Positions 1 through 8,211 of a stretch of 64,000 nucleotides of DNA are shown here, in pieces. Origin of the DNA: Massilia sp. Root418 (GTDB lineage: Bacteria > Pseudomonadota > Gammaproteobacteria > Burkholderiales > Burkholderiaceae_D); assembly GCF_001425265.1 (NCBI RefSeq), contig NZ_LMEC01000011.1, forward strand, positions 125,585 through 189,584, in the 5' to 3' direction. A program made the position numbers and the translations under genes. Each line of letters opens with the position of its first letter. The first letter of the stretch is position 1. The notes below the pieces were generated by a model. The model saw only the letters and a list, made by a program, of their open reading frames with translations, did not search any database and was not told the DNA's origin.

Positions 1-143
1 ATGGCGAACAGCGCCAGGCGCCAGCTGTGTTCCGCCGTGCTCTCGCGCCGGCCTTCGGAAGTGTGCGCGGTGCGCAGCACGTTTTTGAGCCGCTCGGCCT
101 CCTGCAGGAAGGCGATGCAGCCGGTCAGTTCGGATTTGTCCAT
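1..143 (-). CDS. HD-domain hydrolase, N-terminal fragment
   Basis: The first 47 codons of a gene that leaves the window on the left. The peptide carries EAERLK near residue 16 and then GRRESTAEHSW at about residues 32-42. This is the typical start of COG1896 HD-domain phosphohydrolases (YfbR/5'-nucleotidase-like), where the His of AEHSW is the first metal ligand. The ATG (141-143) lies 4 bp after the stop of the 85-codon gene upstream, so the two are probably translationally coupled. The rest of the metal site (HD pair, distal Asp) is outside the window, so activity cannot be judged. The family call rests on the N-terminal motif only. Confidence 0.75.
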   Translation of the reverse strand, partial: MDKSELTGCIAFLQEAERLKNVLRTAHTSEGRRESTAEHSWRLALFA

Positions 144-147
144 CCCG

Positions 148-405
148 CTACTGTACCAGCAGCCGCTCCAGTATCTTGTCCCGGTTGTTCATCACGAAGT
201 CGAGGAAGACGGGCTCTTTCACCGCCAGGCGCACCAATCCGGGGAGCAGGGCGTAGGAGTAGGTGGCCAGCGTGCGCATGGCGGCGTCGTTGCCCAGCAG
301 CGCACGCGCATTGCCGCCGGCCTGCCCGCCCAGCATGGGCAGGATCTGCTCGCGGTGCTGGCTCAGCACCTGCGCAAGGGGAATCATCAGCTTGTCCGGG
401 TTCAT
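148..405 (-). CDS. Small conserved-looking protein of unknown function (85 aa)
   Basis: Starts at ATG 403-405 with an AGGAG ribosome site at 412-416 and ends 4 bp before the HD hydrolase. The protein is helical and mildly hydrophobic (segment YSYALLPGLVRLAV around residues 50-62), with no signal peptide, cysteines or recognisable domain. It could be a four-helix cytosolic or membrane-associated protein. I do not recognise the family. The tight coupling to the hydrolase suggests a shared role, which is inference. A longer upstream reading exists but lacks a ribosome site and would run into the cynS promoter, so I reject it. Confidence 0.7.
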   Translation of the reverse strand: MNPDKLMIPLAQVLSQHREQILPMLGGQAGGNARALLGNDAAMRTLATYSYALLPGLVRLAVKEPVFLDFVMNNRDKILERLLVQ

Positions 406-466
406 GGCGGCTCCTGTGTGGATGGAGATCCGATGATGGCGCGGCCATGCGGGCGCCGTTCTGCGC

Positions 467-483
467 TGGCGCAAATTGGTGCA
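467..483 (+). promoter_or_regulatory. Possible NtrC half-palindrome upstream of cynS
   Basis: The 17-mer TGGCGCAAATTGGTGCA matches the NtrC enhancer consensus TGCACCAAAATGGTGCA at 13 of 17 positions. The right half-site (GGTGCA) is intact and the left one is degenerate. It lies only 7 bp from the sigma-54 element, centred near -42, much closer than normal enhancers. It may be a weak site or chance. Confidence 0.35.
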
Positions 484-490
484 AAAAACG

Positions 491-506
491 TGGCACGGTA
501 GTTGCA
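491..506 (+). promoter_or_regulatory. Sigma-54 promoter of cynS
   Basis: TGGCACGGTAGTTGCA fits the sigma-54 consensus TGGCACG-N4-TTGCW exactly, with invariant GG (492-493) and GC (504-505) separated by 10 bp. The predicted start is near 517, giving a leader of about 30 nt before the cynS ATG at 548. This implies RpoN and an enhancer-binding activator, most plausibly NtrC given the product. Confidence 0.85.
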
Positions 507-547
507 TCTTGCGAGTGACCGATCCCTCACCCTCGAAAGGAATCACC

Positions 548-1018
548 ATGCTGCAGTCGACCCACACGCAGGACGCGCACATGGCGCTGAGCGCCCGGAT
601 AGTCACCGCCAAGGCATTGAAGGACCTGACCTGGGCGCAGCTGGCCGAAGGCACCGGCCTGAGCGTGCCCTACGTGACCGCAGCCCTGCTGGGGCAGCAC
701 GCGCTGCCGAAGCAGGCCGCCTTCGCCGTGGCCGAGCGGCTCGGCCTGGGTGCCGAGGAGGCCGCACTACTGCAGACCATTCCGCTGCGCGGCAGCATAC
801 CCGGCGGCGTGCCGGCCGATCCCACTATCTACCGCTTCTACGAAATGGTGCAGGTGTACGGTACCACGCTGAAGGCCCTGGTGCACGAGCAGTTCGGCGA
901 CGGCATCATCAGCGCCATCAATTTCAAGCTCGATATCCAGAAGGTGGACGATCCGGAAGGCGGCTCGCGCGCGGTCATCACGCTGGACGGGAAATTCCTG
1001 CCTTACAAACCGTTCTGA
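548..1018 (+). CDS. cynS: Cyanate hydratase (cyanase)
   Basis: Catalyses bicarbonate-dependent decomposition of cyanate to ammonia and CO2, for detoxification and nitrogen supply. Length is 156 aa, the same as E. coli CynS. The known catalytic triad falls at identical numbering: Arg96 and Glu99 in IYRFYEMV, and Ser122 in GIISAIN. The N-terminal half is the expected helical domain ([17 protein letters not shown], about residues 27-43). The ATG at 548 is preceded by an AAAGGA ribosome site and gives the family-standard N-terminus. It is transcribed alone from a consensus sigma-54 promoter. No cynR or cynT is adjacent. The 3' end overlaps the convergent MarR gene by 16 bp. Confidence 0.96.
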   Translation: MLQSTHTQDAHMALSARIVTAKALKDLTWAQLAEGTGLSVPYVTAALLGQHALPKQAAFAVAERLGLGAEEAALLQTIPLRGSIPGGVPADPTIYRFYEMVQVYGTTLKALVHEQFGDGIISAINFKLDIQKVDDPEGGSRAVITLDGKFLPYKPF

Positions 1019-1443
1019 GTCAGCGCGCGCAGTTCTGCGCGCATGGCGGCAGCGCGCTCGGCGCCCACGCCTGCTTCGTACTCGGCCTGCGCCTGCGTCC
1101 AGCAGGCATGGGCTTCCGCGTATTTGGCCTGGCCTGCGGAGGTGAGCGAGAACACCAGCTTGCGGCTGTTCTCCGGGTCCGGCGCTTGCTGCACGAAGCC
1201 GTCGCGCGCGAGGGGTTTGATGGCGCGCACCAGGCTGGTCCTGTCCATCACCATGCGCTCGGACAGCTGCTGCATGCCGATGCCGGGGTGGGCGCGGATC
1301 ACCGCCAGGAGGCTGTATTGCGACGTGGCCAGGCCGCACGGCGCCAGGTGGCGGTCGTACAGCGCGGTGACGTGGCGCGCCGCCTGGCGCAGCGCCAGGC
1401 AATTGCAGAGCGGGACATTGAGGTCGGCCTGTTTGCTGGTCAT
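1003..1443 (-). CDS. MarR-family transcriptional regulator
   Basis: 146-aa winged-helix protein. An N-terminal helix ([19 protein letters not shown]) serves dimerisation. The DNA-binding core [30 protein letters not shown] lies at about residues 57-86 in segments typical of MarR, followed by the wing ([13 protein letters not shown]). Two cysteines near residues 13-15 (CNC) could be redox-active, but that is speculation. Its ATG overlaps the Rrf2 gene's TGA by 4 bp, so the two regulators form one transcript. Its tail overlaps cynS antisense. Target unknown. Confidence 0.85.
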   Translation of the reverse strand: MTSKQADLNVPLCNCLALRQAARHVTALYDRHLAPCGLATSQYSLLAVIRAHPGIGMQQLSERMVMDRTSLVRAIKPLARDGFVQQAPDPENSRKLVFSLTSAGQAKYAEAHACWTQAQAEYEAGVGAERAAAMRAELRALTQNGL

Positions 1444-1871
1444 GCCTGATCCCGTTGCTGGATGTCGGCCACCAGCTCGGCCAGCGAACGCGCGGCCAGG
1501 CGCGCCTCGAAGCCGGCCTGCGCGTCGTCCAGGACCACGCCCATGCTGTCCTTGATATGGTCGCTGATGGGACACACCGGCTGCACGTCGTAGCTGTGGA
1601 TGGCGAAGGCGGCGGGCGCTTCGCTGGCGCGGTAGATGTCGAGCAGCGAGATGTCCTCTGGCGCGCGTGCGAGCGTGCAGGCGCCGTTCTTGCCGCGCGT
1701 GGCGCTGACGATGCCGGCCTTGACCAGCTTGGCGATCGAGCGCCGCACGAAGGTCGGCTCGGCATTGACGCTGCCGGCCAGCTTGGCGGAGGTGACGTCC
1801 TCGCCGTAGTGGTAGCCCAGCACGGCGGCGACGTGGGCAGCGACGGTAAATTGTACGTTCTTTTGTGACAT
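1440..1871 (-). CDS. Rrf2-family transcriptional regulator
   Basis: 143 aa. The N-terminal winged helix (QFTVAAHVAAVLGY... SAKLAGSVNAEPTFVRRSIAKLVKAGIV, about residues 7-54) and the following TRGKNGA...LARAPEDISLLDIYRA segment are diagnostic of the Rrf2 family. Only two cysteines are visible (in NGACTL and QPVCPI), so the three-cysteine iron-sulfur site of IscR is absent. It resembles YwnA-like members. First gene of a two-regulator operon. The gap upstream holds the REP pair at 1931-2023, and I see no clear promoter. Confidence 0.88.
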   Translation of the reverse strand: MSQKNVQFTVAAHVAAVLGYHYGEDVTSAKLAGSVNAEPTFVRRSIAKLVKAGIVSATRGKNGACTLARAPEDISLLDIYRASEAPAAFAIHSYDVQPVCPISDHIKDSMGVVLDDAQAGFEARLAARSLAELVADIQQRDQA

Positions 1872-1930
1872 GGTAGAGCTTTCAGCCTGGCTTCAGCGGC
1901 AAGTGTACCGTATGCGGGGCGGCGGAGCGT

Positions 1931-2023
1931 GGCGGGTTACGCGCGCCTTGCGCGCTAACCCGCCCTACCAGGCCGCAAGATACATGCGTAGGGCGGGTTA
2001 GCGCCGCAGGCGCGTAACCCGCC
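1931..2023. repeat. REP-like palindrome pair, locus 1
   Basis: Two units, 1931-1969 and 1987-2023, each with GGCGGGTTA...TAACCCGCC arms around a short GC-rich loop. The CTAC/GTAG tails face each other across about 17 bp. It lies between the Rrf2 gene and the 3' end of the outer-membrane channel gene. Confidence 0.9.
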
Positions 2024-2034
2024 GTGCCGGCCCG

Positions 2035-3609
2035 TCACCCCGGCCCGACTCCCCAGCCGCCGCCCAGCGCCCGGATCAGCGCCACCGTGGTAATGGCGCG
2101 GCTGCCGCGCAGCTGCACTGCGGTGCGCTCCACGCCGGCCAGGTTGCGCTGCGCGTCCAGCAGTTCCAGGTAGCTGGAACGCCCCGCCTCATACAGCGCC
2201 TGCGCCAGCGCGGCCGAGCGGCGCGCCGACTTCAGCGCGTCCTCGACCTGCTCTGCCTGTCCGGCCAGGATGCGCAGCCCCGCCAGGTTGTCCTCCACCT
2301 CGGCGAACGCCGCCAGCACGCTTTGCCGGTACGCCGCCACCGACTCGTCCAGCACCGCTTCGCTGCGCGCCAGGCTGGCCTGGTTACGGCCGCCGTCGAT
2401 CAGCGGCGCGGACAGCAGGGCGCCCAGCAGCCAGGAGCGGCTGCTCATCTTGAACACGTCCGGAAACGACCCGGCCACGCCGCCGCCGGAGGCGCTGATG
2501 TCCAGCGCCGGGAACATGGCCGCGCGCGCCACGCCGATGCGCGCATTGGACGCTTCCATGGCGCGCTGGGCGGCGGCGATATCCGGCCGCCGCTCCAGCA
2601 GCGCGGACGGCAGCCCTGGCGGAATTACCGGCATGGCCGCCTGCGGCAGCGGGCCGGCCCCGGCCGCGACGCCGGCCGCGGACTTGGCCGCGACCCCGGC
2701 TGAGCCCCTGGCCGCGCCCCCGGCCGCGACGCCGGCTGCGACCCCGGCTGCGCCCGTGGCCGCGACCCTGGCCGTGAAATCGGCCGCCGGCCTGCCTAGC
2801 AGGACCGCCAGCGCATGCTCCGTCGTGGCCCGCTGGCGCTGCAGGCCGATAGCGTCCGCGCGGGTCGACGACAGCTCGGTCCTGGCGCGCGCCAAATCGA
2901 ATTCGCCGATGTCGCCCAGGTCGAAGCGGCGCTGGTTGACCTGCACGTTCTCCTCGCGCGTCTGCACCGTGCGCGCCAGGGTGGCCAGTTCGGCGTCGGT
3001 GGCGCGCAGGCGGAAGTAGGCCTGCGCCACGTCAGCCTGCAGGGCCAGCAACACCGAGCGGTAGGCCGCTTCCGCTGTCGCCGCATCGTTGCGCGCCGCC
3101 GCCACGCCGGACGACACGCGCCCGAACAGGTCCACTTCGTAGCTGGCGGTCAGCCTGGCCGTGTAGCTGGTGTGCGGCGACATCGGCGTGCCCGGCGGCA
3201 GGCCGGCCTGGGTGGGCGAAGACAGCGCGCGCTGCGCACCCGCGTTCACGCCCACCTGCGGCACGCGGTCCGCCTCGGCGATGCCGGCAATGGCGCGCGC
3301 CTGCTTCACGCGCGCCGTGGCGCCTGCCAGGCTGGCGTTGTTGCGCGTGGCCTCTTCAATCAGCGCCGTCAGCGCCGGATCGTTGAAGGCCAGCCACCAT
3401 TGGCCGCGCGGTTGCTGTTCGGCGGCGCGGGCTGGCCGCCACTGCGTGCCATCGGCGGCGGTCTGCACCGGGGCCGCTGCCTCCTTGAACGCCGCCGGCA
3501 CGGCGATTGCCGGCTGCTTGAATGCCGGTGCCGCGCACGCCGTCAGCAGCAGCGCTGCCAGCAGCGCCGCCAGCGGTGGTGCGGCCCGCGTTGAAATCAT
3601 GCTGCTCAT
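2035..3609 (-). CDS. RND efflux outer-membrane lipoprotein (NodT/OprM family)
   Basis: 524-aa TolC-like channel that completes the tripartite pump. The lipoprotein signal is residues 1-22 with lipobox LLTAC. Two OEP repeats follow (about residues 60-260 and 320-515), with family motifs SYEVDLFGRV and LLGRPAADF. The ATG at 3607-3609 has an AAGGA site at 3617-3621. A longer upstream start would overlap the pump gene and spoil the signal. It is last in the adaptor-pump-channel operon, 1 bp after the pump stop. Oddity: about 45 residues between the two repeats are a low-complexity Ala/Gly/Val tract of imperfect GVAA-type repeats (encoded near 2640-2780), apparently an expansion in the periplasmic linker. 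Confidence 0.92.
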   Translation of the reverse strand: MSSMISTRAAPPLAALLAALLLTACAAPAFKQPAIAVPAAFKEAAAPVQTAADGTQWRPARAAEQQPRGQWWLAFNDPALTALIEEATRNNASLAGATARVKQARAIAGIAEADRVPQVGVNAGAQRALSSPTQAGLPPGTPMSPHTSYTARLTASYEVDLFGRVSSGVAAARNDAATAEAAYRSVLLALQADVAQAYFRLRATDAELATLARTVQTREENVQVNQRRFDLGDIGEFDLARARTELSSTRADAIGLQRQRATTEHALAVLLGRPAADFTARVAATGAAGVAAGVAAGGAARGSAGVAAKSAAGVAAGAGPLPQAAMPVIPPGLPSALLERRPDIAAAQRAMEASNARIGVARAAMFPALDISASGGGVAGSFPDVFKMSSRSWLLGALLSAPLIDGGRNQASLARSEAVLDESVAAYRQSVLAAFAEVEDNLAGLRILAGQAEQVEDALKSARRSAALAQALYEAGRSSYLELLDAQRNLAGVERTAVQLRGSRAITTVALIRALGGGWGVGPG

Positions 3610-3610
3610 A

Positions 3611-6600
3611 TCATTTTCCTTCCAGGGCGGGTGCGGACGGTGCGGCGGCGCGCTTGCTCTCCAGCCGCTTGGCCAGGGTGCGCAGCAGCACATAGAACAG
3701 CGGCGTGAGGAACAGGCCGAAGAAGGTCACGCCCAGCATGCCCGCGAACACGGCCACGCCCATCGCGTGACGCATCTCCGCGCCCGCGCCGTGCGAGAAC
3801 ACCAGCGGCAGCACGCCCATGATGAAGGCGATGGACGTCATCAGGATGGGACGCAGCCGCAACCGGCACGCTTCCAGCGCCGCCTGCAGCACCGTGCGGC
3901 CGTGGTGCTCCAGCTCGCGCGCGAACTCCACGATCAGGATGGCGTTCTTGGACGCCAGCCCCACCAGCACGAACAGGGCAATCTGCGTGAAGATGTTGTT
4001 GTCGCCGCCGGTGAGCTTCACCCCAATCAGCGCGCTCATGATGGACATCGGCACGATCAGGATCACCGCCAGCGGCAGCGTCCAGCTTTCGTACTGCGCA
4101 GCCAGCACCAGGAACACCAGCAGCACGCACAGCGGGAATACGTACACCAGGGTATTCCCGGCCAGGATGTTCTGGTAAGTGAGCTCGGTCCATTCGTACG
4201 CCACGCCCTTGGGCAGCGTCTCCTGCGCGATGCGTTCCAGCGCGGCCTGCGCCTGGCCGGACGAATAGCCCGGTGCCGGGCCGGCGTTCACGTCGGCGGC
4301 GGCATAGGCGTTGAAGCGCTGCACGCGGTCCGGCCCGTAGCTGTCGGTGATGCGCATCAGCGAGGACAGCGGAATCATCTCGCCCTTGTCGCTGCGCACC
4401 TTCAGCTGCGCCACGTCTTCCACCCGCGAGCGGAATTGCGCGTCCGCCTGCACGCGCACCTGGTAAGTGCGGCCGAACTGGTTGAAGTCGTTCACGTACA
4501 GCGAACCGAGATTGATCTGCAGCGTTTGATAGATGGTGGCCAGCGGCACGCCCAGCTGCTTGGCCTTGTCGCGGTCGATGTCCGCGTACAGCTGCGGCAC
4601 ATTGATCTGGTAGCCGGAAAACACGCCCGTCAGCTCCGGCGCGGCGCGCGCCTTGTCCACCAGTTTCTGCGTGGCCTCGTACAGCGCGTCGTAGCCAAGG
4701 TTGCCGCGGTCTTCCACCATCATCTTGAAGCCGCCGATGGTGCCCAGGCCGTTGACGGGCGGCGGCGGGAACACCCGCACGAACGCGTCCTGGATGACGC
4801 CGGCGCGCTTGTTGATCTCCGCTGCGATGCCGGGACCGCTGGTTTCCTTCGTGTTGCGCGTCTCCGGCGCCAGCTCGCCCACGAACACGATGCCGGAGTT
4901 GGGCGCGTTGGTCAGGTCGTTCACCGACAGGCCGGGGAAGGCCACGGTATTGCGCGCGCCCGGCACGCCCAGCGCGATGTCGGCGGTGCGGCGGATCACG
5001 GCTTCGGTGCGGTTCAGCGAGGCGGCGTCCGGCAGCTGCGCAAAGCCCACCAGGTAGCCCTTGTCCTGCGACGGCACAAAGCCGGCCGGCACCACCTTGA
5101 ACATCACGGCGGCCAGGGCCACCAGCACCAGGTAGAAGCCCACCGAGGCCGATTTGCGCGCCAGCACGCCCTTTACGCCGCCTTCATACCTATGCGAGGC
5201 GCGCCCGAAGAAGGCGTTGAACCAGCCGAAGAAGCGGCCGAACAGCTTGTCCATCAGGCGCGTCAGCGCGTCCTTGGGAGCATCGTGCGGGCGCAGCAGA
5301 GCGGCCGACAGGGCAGGGGCCAGGGTCAGCGAGCTGAATGCCGAGATCACCGTGGAGATGGCGATGGTGAGCGCAAACTGGCGGTAGAACTGGCCCGTCA
5401 GGCCGGGCACGAAGGCGATCGGCACGAACACCGCGCACAGCACCAGCGCGATGGCGATGATCGGCCCGCTCACTTCCTTCATGGCCTGCACCGTGGCCGC
5501 GCGCGGCGTAAGCCCATTGGCGATATTGCGCTCCACGTTCTCTACCACCACAATGGCGTCGTCCACCACGATACCGATGGCCAGCACCAGCCCGAACAGG
5601 GTGAGCGTGTTGATGGAGAAACCAAAGCCCAGCATCACCGCAAAGGTGCCCACCACCGATACCGGCACGGCCAGCAGTGGAATGATGGAGGCGCGCCAGG
5701 TCTGCAGGAACACGATCACCACCAGCACCACCAGCGCAATCGCTTCGAACAGCGTGTGGATCACGGCCTTGATGGACTCGCGCACGAACTGGGTGGGATC
5801 ATAGGCGACGCTGTACTCCACGCCTTGCGGGAAGTCCTTGCTCAGCTCCGCCATCCGGGCGCGCACGTCGGCCGACAGCTGCAGGTCGTTGGCGCCGGGC
5901 GAAGCGAAGATGGCCAGCGCCACGGCCGGCTTGTTGTCCAGCAGCGCGCGCAGGGCGTAGGAGCCGGAACCGAGCTCGATACGGGCCACGTCGCGCAAGC
6001 GGGTCAGCGCGCCGTTTTCATTGGTGCGCACGATGATGTTGCCGAAGTCCTCTTCGGTCTTCAGGCGCCCCTTGGTGTTGAGCGTGAGCTGGAATTCGCT
6101 GTCCCTGCTGGGCGAGGCGCCCACCACCCCGGCCGCCACCTGCACGTTCTGCTCGCGGATGGCGTTGGTGACGTCGGTGGCGGTCATGTTGCGCGCGGCG
6201 ACTTTCTGCGGGTCGAGCCAGATGCGCATGGCGTAGTCGCCCGAGCCGAGGATGTTCACCTGGCCCATGCCGGGAATGCGCGCCAGCTGGTCCTTCACGT
6301 TCAGCACCGCGTAGTTGCGAAGGTATAGTTCGTCGTAGCTCTTGTCGGGCGAGACCAGGTGCACCACCATGGTCAGGTTGGGCGAGGTTTTCACCGTGGT
6401 CACGCCGATCTGGCGCACCTCTTCCGGCAGGCGCGGCAGCGCGCGCTGCACGCGGTTCTGCACTTCCGTTTCCGCCTGCTGGATGTTGGTGCCGATCTTG
6501 AAGGTGACGGTCAGCTTGAGCGCGCCGTCCGAGGTGTTTTGCGAGGACATGTAGATCATGTGCTCCACGCCGTTGATCTGCTCCTCCAGCGGCGCGGCCA

Positions 6601-6787
6601 CGGTTTCGGCGATCACCTTGGGGTTGGCGCCGGGGTACTGGGCGGTCACCACCACGGAGGGCGGCACCACGTTGGGGTATTCGGAGATGGGCAGGCTGAA
6701 GATCGCGATCAGCCCCGCCACGAACACGACGATGGACAGCACGGCCGCGAAGATCGGCTTGTCCACGAAGAAGCGCGAGAAGTTCAT
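3611..6787 (-). CDS. RND efflux pump, HAE1 family inner-membrane transporter
   Basis: 1058 aa, the normal length for AcrB/MexF proteins. It starts MNFSRFFVDKPIFA, typical of the first transmembrane helix, and continues with the porter domains. The TM4 proton-relay motif GIVVDDAIVVVENVER is present with both aspartates, and there is a second internal half. The proton-driven trimer exports hydrophobic or amphiphilic compounds. Sequence style is closest to the MexF branch, a judgement by eye, so substrates are unassigned. The gene starts 2 bp after the adaptor stop codon and is followed at once by the channel gene. Confidence 0.95.
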   Translation of the reverse strand: MNFSRFFVDKPIFAAVLSIVVFVAGLIAIFSLPISEYPNVVPPSVVVTAQYPGANPKVIAETVAAPLEEQINGVEHMIYMSSQNTSDGALKLTVTFKIGTNIQQAETEVQNRVQRALPRLPEEVRQIGVTTVKTSPNLTMVVHLVSPDKSYDELYLRNYAVLNVKDQLARIPGMGQVNILGSGDYAMRIWLDPQKVAARNMTATDVTNAIREQNVQVAAGVVGASPSRDSEFQLTLNTKGRLKTEEDFGNIIVRTNENGALTRLRDVARIELGSGSYALRALLDNKPAVALAIFASPGANDLQLSADVRARMAELSKDFPQGVEYSVAYDPTQFVRESIKAVIHTLFEAIALVVLVVIVFLQTWRASIIPLLAVPVSVVGTFAVMLGFGFSINTLTLFGLVLAIGIVVDDAIVVVENVERNIANGLTPRAATVQAMKEVSGPIIAIALVLCAVFVPIAFVPGLTGQFYRQFALTIAISTVISAFSSLTLAPALSAALLRPHDAPKDALTRLMDKLFGRFFGWFNAFFGRASHRYEGGVKGVLARKSASVGFYLVLVALAAVMFKVVPAGFVPSQDKGYLVGFAQLPDAASLNRTEAVIRRTADIALGVPGARNTVAFPGLSVNDLTNAPNSGIVFVGELAPETRNTKETSGPGIAAEINKRAGVIQDAFVRVFPPPPVNGLGTIGGFKMMVEDRGNLGYDALYEATQKLVDKARAAPELTGVFSGYQINVPQLYADIDRDKAKQLGVPLATIYQTLQINLGSLYVNDFNQFGRTYQVRVQADAQFRSRVEDVAQLKVRSDKGEMIPLSSLMRITDSYGPDRVQRFNAYAAADVNAGPAPGYSSGQAQAALERIAQETLPKGVAYEWTELTYQNILAGNTLVYVFPLCVLLVFLVLAAQYESWTLPLAVILIVPMSIMSALIGVKLTGGDNNIFTQIALFVLVGLASKNAILIVEFARELEHHGRTVLQAALEACRLRLRPILMTSIAFIMGVLPLVFSHGAGAEMRHAMGVAVFAGMLGVTFFGLFLTPLFYVLLRTLAKRLESKRAAAPSAPALEGK

Positions 6788-6789
6788 GG

Positions 6790-7986
6790 TCAGTTCCCCT
6801 TTCCCGCAGCCGAGGCGGCGCCGCCGGACAGCGCGGCGACCTTGGCGCCGGCCTGGCCGCCGTCCATGTCCACCACTTGCGGCGACAGTGGCGCGCCCGG
6901 GCGCACGCGCTGCAAGCCGTTGACCACGATCTTCTCCCCGGCCTTCAAGCCGGAGCGCACGATGCGCAGGCCGTCCACGGTCTGGCCCAGCATCACCTGG
7001 CGGTATTCGGCCTTGCTGTCGGGCGTCACCACGTAGACGAACTTGCGGCTCTGGTCCGTGCCGATGGCTTCTTCCTTGATCAGCACCGTCGCGGCGCGCG
7101 CCTGGGCGGAGGTACTGGTCTCCAGCTGCACCCTGGCGAACAGGCCGGGCACCAGCAGGTTGTCGCTGTTGGCGAACACGGCGCGCATGCGCACGGCGCC
7201 GGTGCGCGTGTCGAGCTGGTTGTCGACGAATTCCAGCTTGCCCTCGTGCGGGAAGCCGGTTTCGCTGGCCAGGCCGATGCGCACCGCCACCGCTTGCCCG
7301 CCGTGCGCCCGTGCGCCCACGCTCAGGTAGGTGGATTCGTCGCCGTCGAAGCTGGCGTAGATCCGGTCATCGGACACCACGGACGTGAGCACGGCGGACG
7401 GATCGATCAGGTTGCCCACGGTGATCTCGGCCTTGCTCACGCGGCCGTCGATGGGGGCGGTCACCTGGGTGTAGCCGAGATTGAGCCTGGCGTTTTCCGC
7501 TTGGGCCAGCGCGGCGCGCGCGTTCGCGTCCAGCTCCTTCAGCCCGGAGGCGCGTTCGTCGTACTCGCGCTGGGCGATGGCTTTGTCGGCCAGCAGCTTC
7601 TCGGCGCGCGCCAGTTCCAGGCGCGCCAGCTCGGCCTTGGCCTTGGCCGCGTGGGCGGCGGCGTCGGCGCGGTTGGCCTCGGCCTGGAAGGGGCGGGTAT
7701 CGATCACGAACAGCACCTGGCCTTTTTTCACCTTGCTGCCTGGCTGGAAGTTCACCGCAGTGATGTAGCCGGCCACGCGCGAGCGGATCTGCACGCGCTC
7801 GATGGCTTCCAGGCGGCCCGAGAATTCCTGCGTCTCGGTCACATGCTTTTCCAGCACCACGGCGGCGGTGATGGGGGCGCCATCGGGCGTGGCGGCTGCC
7901 GGTTTGCTGTTGGCGTCGCCGCAGCCGCTGAGGATGGCGGCCAGTCCGGCGCCGGCCAGCAGGGCGGCAGTGGGTGGGAAGTTCAT
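6790..7986 (-). CDS. RND efflux periplasmic adaptor (membrane fusion protein)
   Basis: 398 aa. The signal peptide ends in a lipobox-like LSGC (about residues 18-21), so it is probably a lipoprotein. Then come the barrel-sandwich lipoyl half (VQIRSRVAGYITAVNFQPGSKVKKGQVLFVID), an Ala/Glu-rich helical hairpin (about residues 95-165), the second lipoyl half (LGYTQVTAPIDGRVSKAEI) and beta-barrel and membrane-proximal domains. The ATG at 7984-7986 has a GGAAA site. The longer in-frame start lies inside the operator region and is rejected. First gene of the operon, with a strong promoter and palindromic operator upstream. Confidence 0.94.
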   Translation of the reverse strand: MNFPPTAALLAGAGLAAILSGCGDANSKPAAATPDGAPITAAVVLEKHVTETQEFSGRLEAIERVQIRSRVAGYITAVNFQPGSKVKKGQVLFVIDTRPFQAEANRADAAAHAAKAKAELARLELARAEKLLADKAIAQREYDERASGLKELDANARAALAQAENARLNLGYTQVTAPIDGRVSKAEITVGNLIDPSAVLTSVVSDDRIYASFDGDESTYLSVGARAHGGQAVAVRIGLASETGFPHEGKLEFVDNQLDTRTGAVRMRAVFANSDNLLVPGLFARVQLETSTSAQARAATVLIKEEAIGTDQSRKFVYVVTPDSKAEYRQVMLGQTVDGLRIVRSGLKAGEKIVVNGLQRVRPGAPLSPQVVDMDGGQAGAKVAALSGGAASAAGKGN

Positions 7987-8019
7987 GGGGTTTCCTTCAA
8001 GTTGGGAACGACGGTTCGA

Positions 8020-8039
8020 AAGTGTGCATGTGCACACTT
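8020..8039. promoter_or_regulatory. Palindromic operator of the first efflux operon
   Basis: AAGTGTGCA-N2-TGCACACTT: perfect 9-bp arms around a 2-bp centre, placed about 6-25 bp downstream of the predicted start site. This is where a repressor would block transcription. The size and symmetry suit a TetR- or MarR-type dimer. No TetR gene is adjacent. The MarR gene at 1003-1443 is a candidate only. Confidence 0.7.
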
Positions 8040-8051
8040 CAATTGAATGTG

Positions 8052-8079
8052 ATTATAATCGTCGCATTTAAGAAGTCAA
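8052..8079 (-). promoter_or_regulatory. Sigma-70 promoter of the first efflux operon
   Basis: On the minus strand, TTGACT (8074-8079) and a perfect TATAAT (8052-8057) are separated by 16 bp. The predicted start is near 8045, giving a leader of about 60 nt to the adaptor ATG. Confidence 0.8.
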
Positions 8080-8080
8080 C

Positions 8081-8115
8081 AAAAAAGCCCTGCGCCGTTT
8101 CCGGGGCAGGGCTTT
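8081..8115 (-). terminator. Rho-independent terminator of the tRNA-Met pair
   Basis: The 10-bp stem AAAGCCCTGC (8084-8093) / GCAGGGCTTT (8106-8115) has a 12-nt loop. On the minus strand it runs into six T. It sits 12 bp past the tRNA 3' end and just before the efflux promoter, insulating the two units. Confidence 0.85.
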
Positions 8116-8127
8116 CTTGATGAATCC

Positions 8128-8204
8128 TGGTGGTGATAGGTGGACTTGAACCACCGACCCCAGCATTATGAATGCTGTGCTCTAACCAACTGAGCTATAT
8201 CACC
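8128..8204 (-). tRNA. tRNA-Met(CAU), copy 2
   Basis: 77-nt cloverleaf with encoded CCA. Acceptor GGTGATA/TATCACC, D arm AGCTC...GAGC, anticodon stem-loop CAGCA-TTCATAA-TGCTG with anticodon CAT, T arm GGTGG-TTCAAGT-CCACC. The GGGTC variable loop resembles elongator tRNA-Met. A lysidine-modified Ile2 cannot be strictly excluded by eye. It is identical to the copy 7 bp upstream. Confidence 0.95.
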
Positions 8205-8211
8205 GAAAGGT

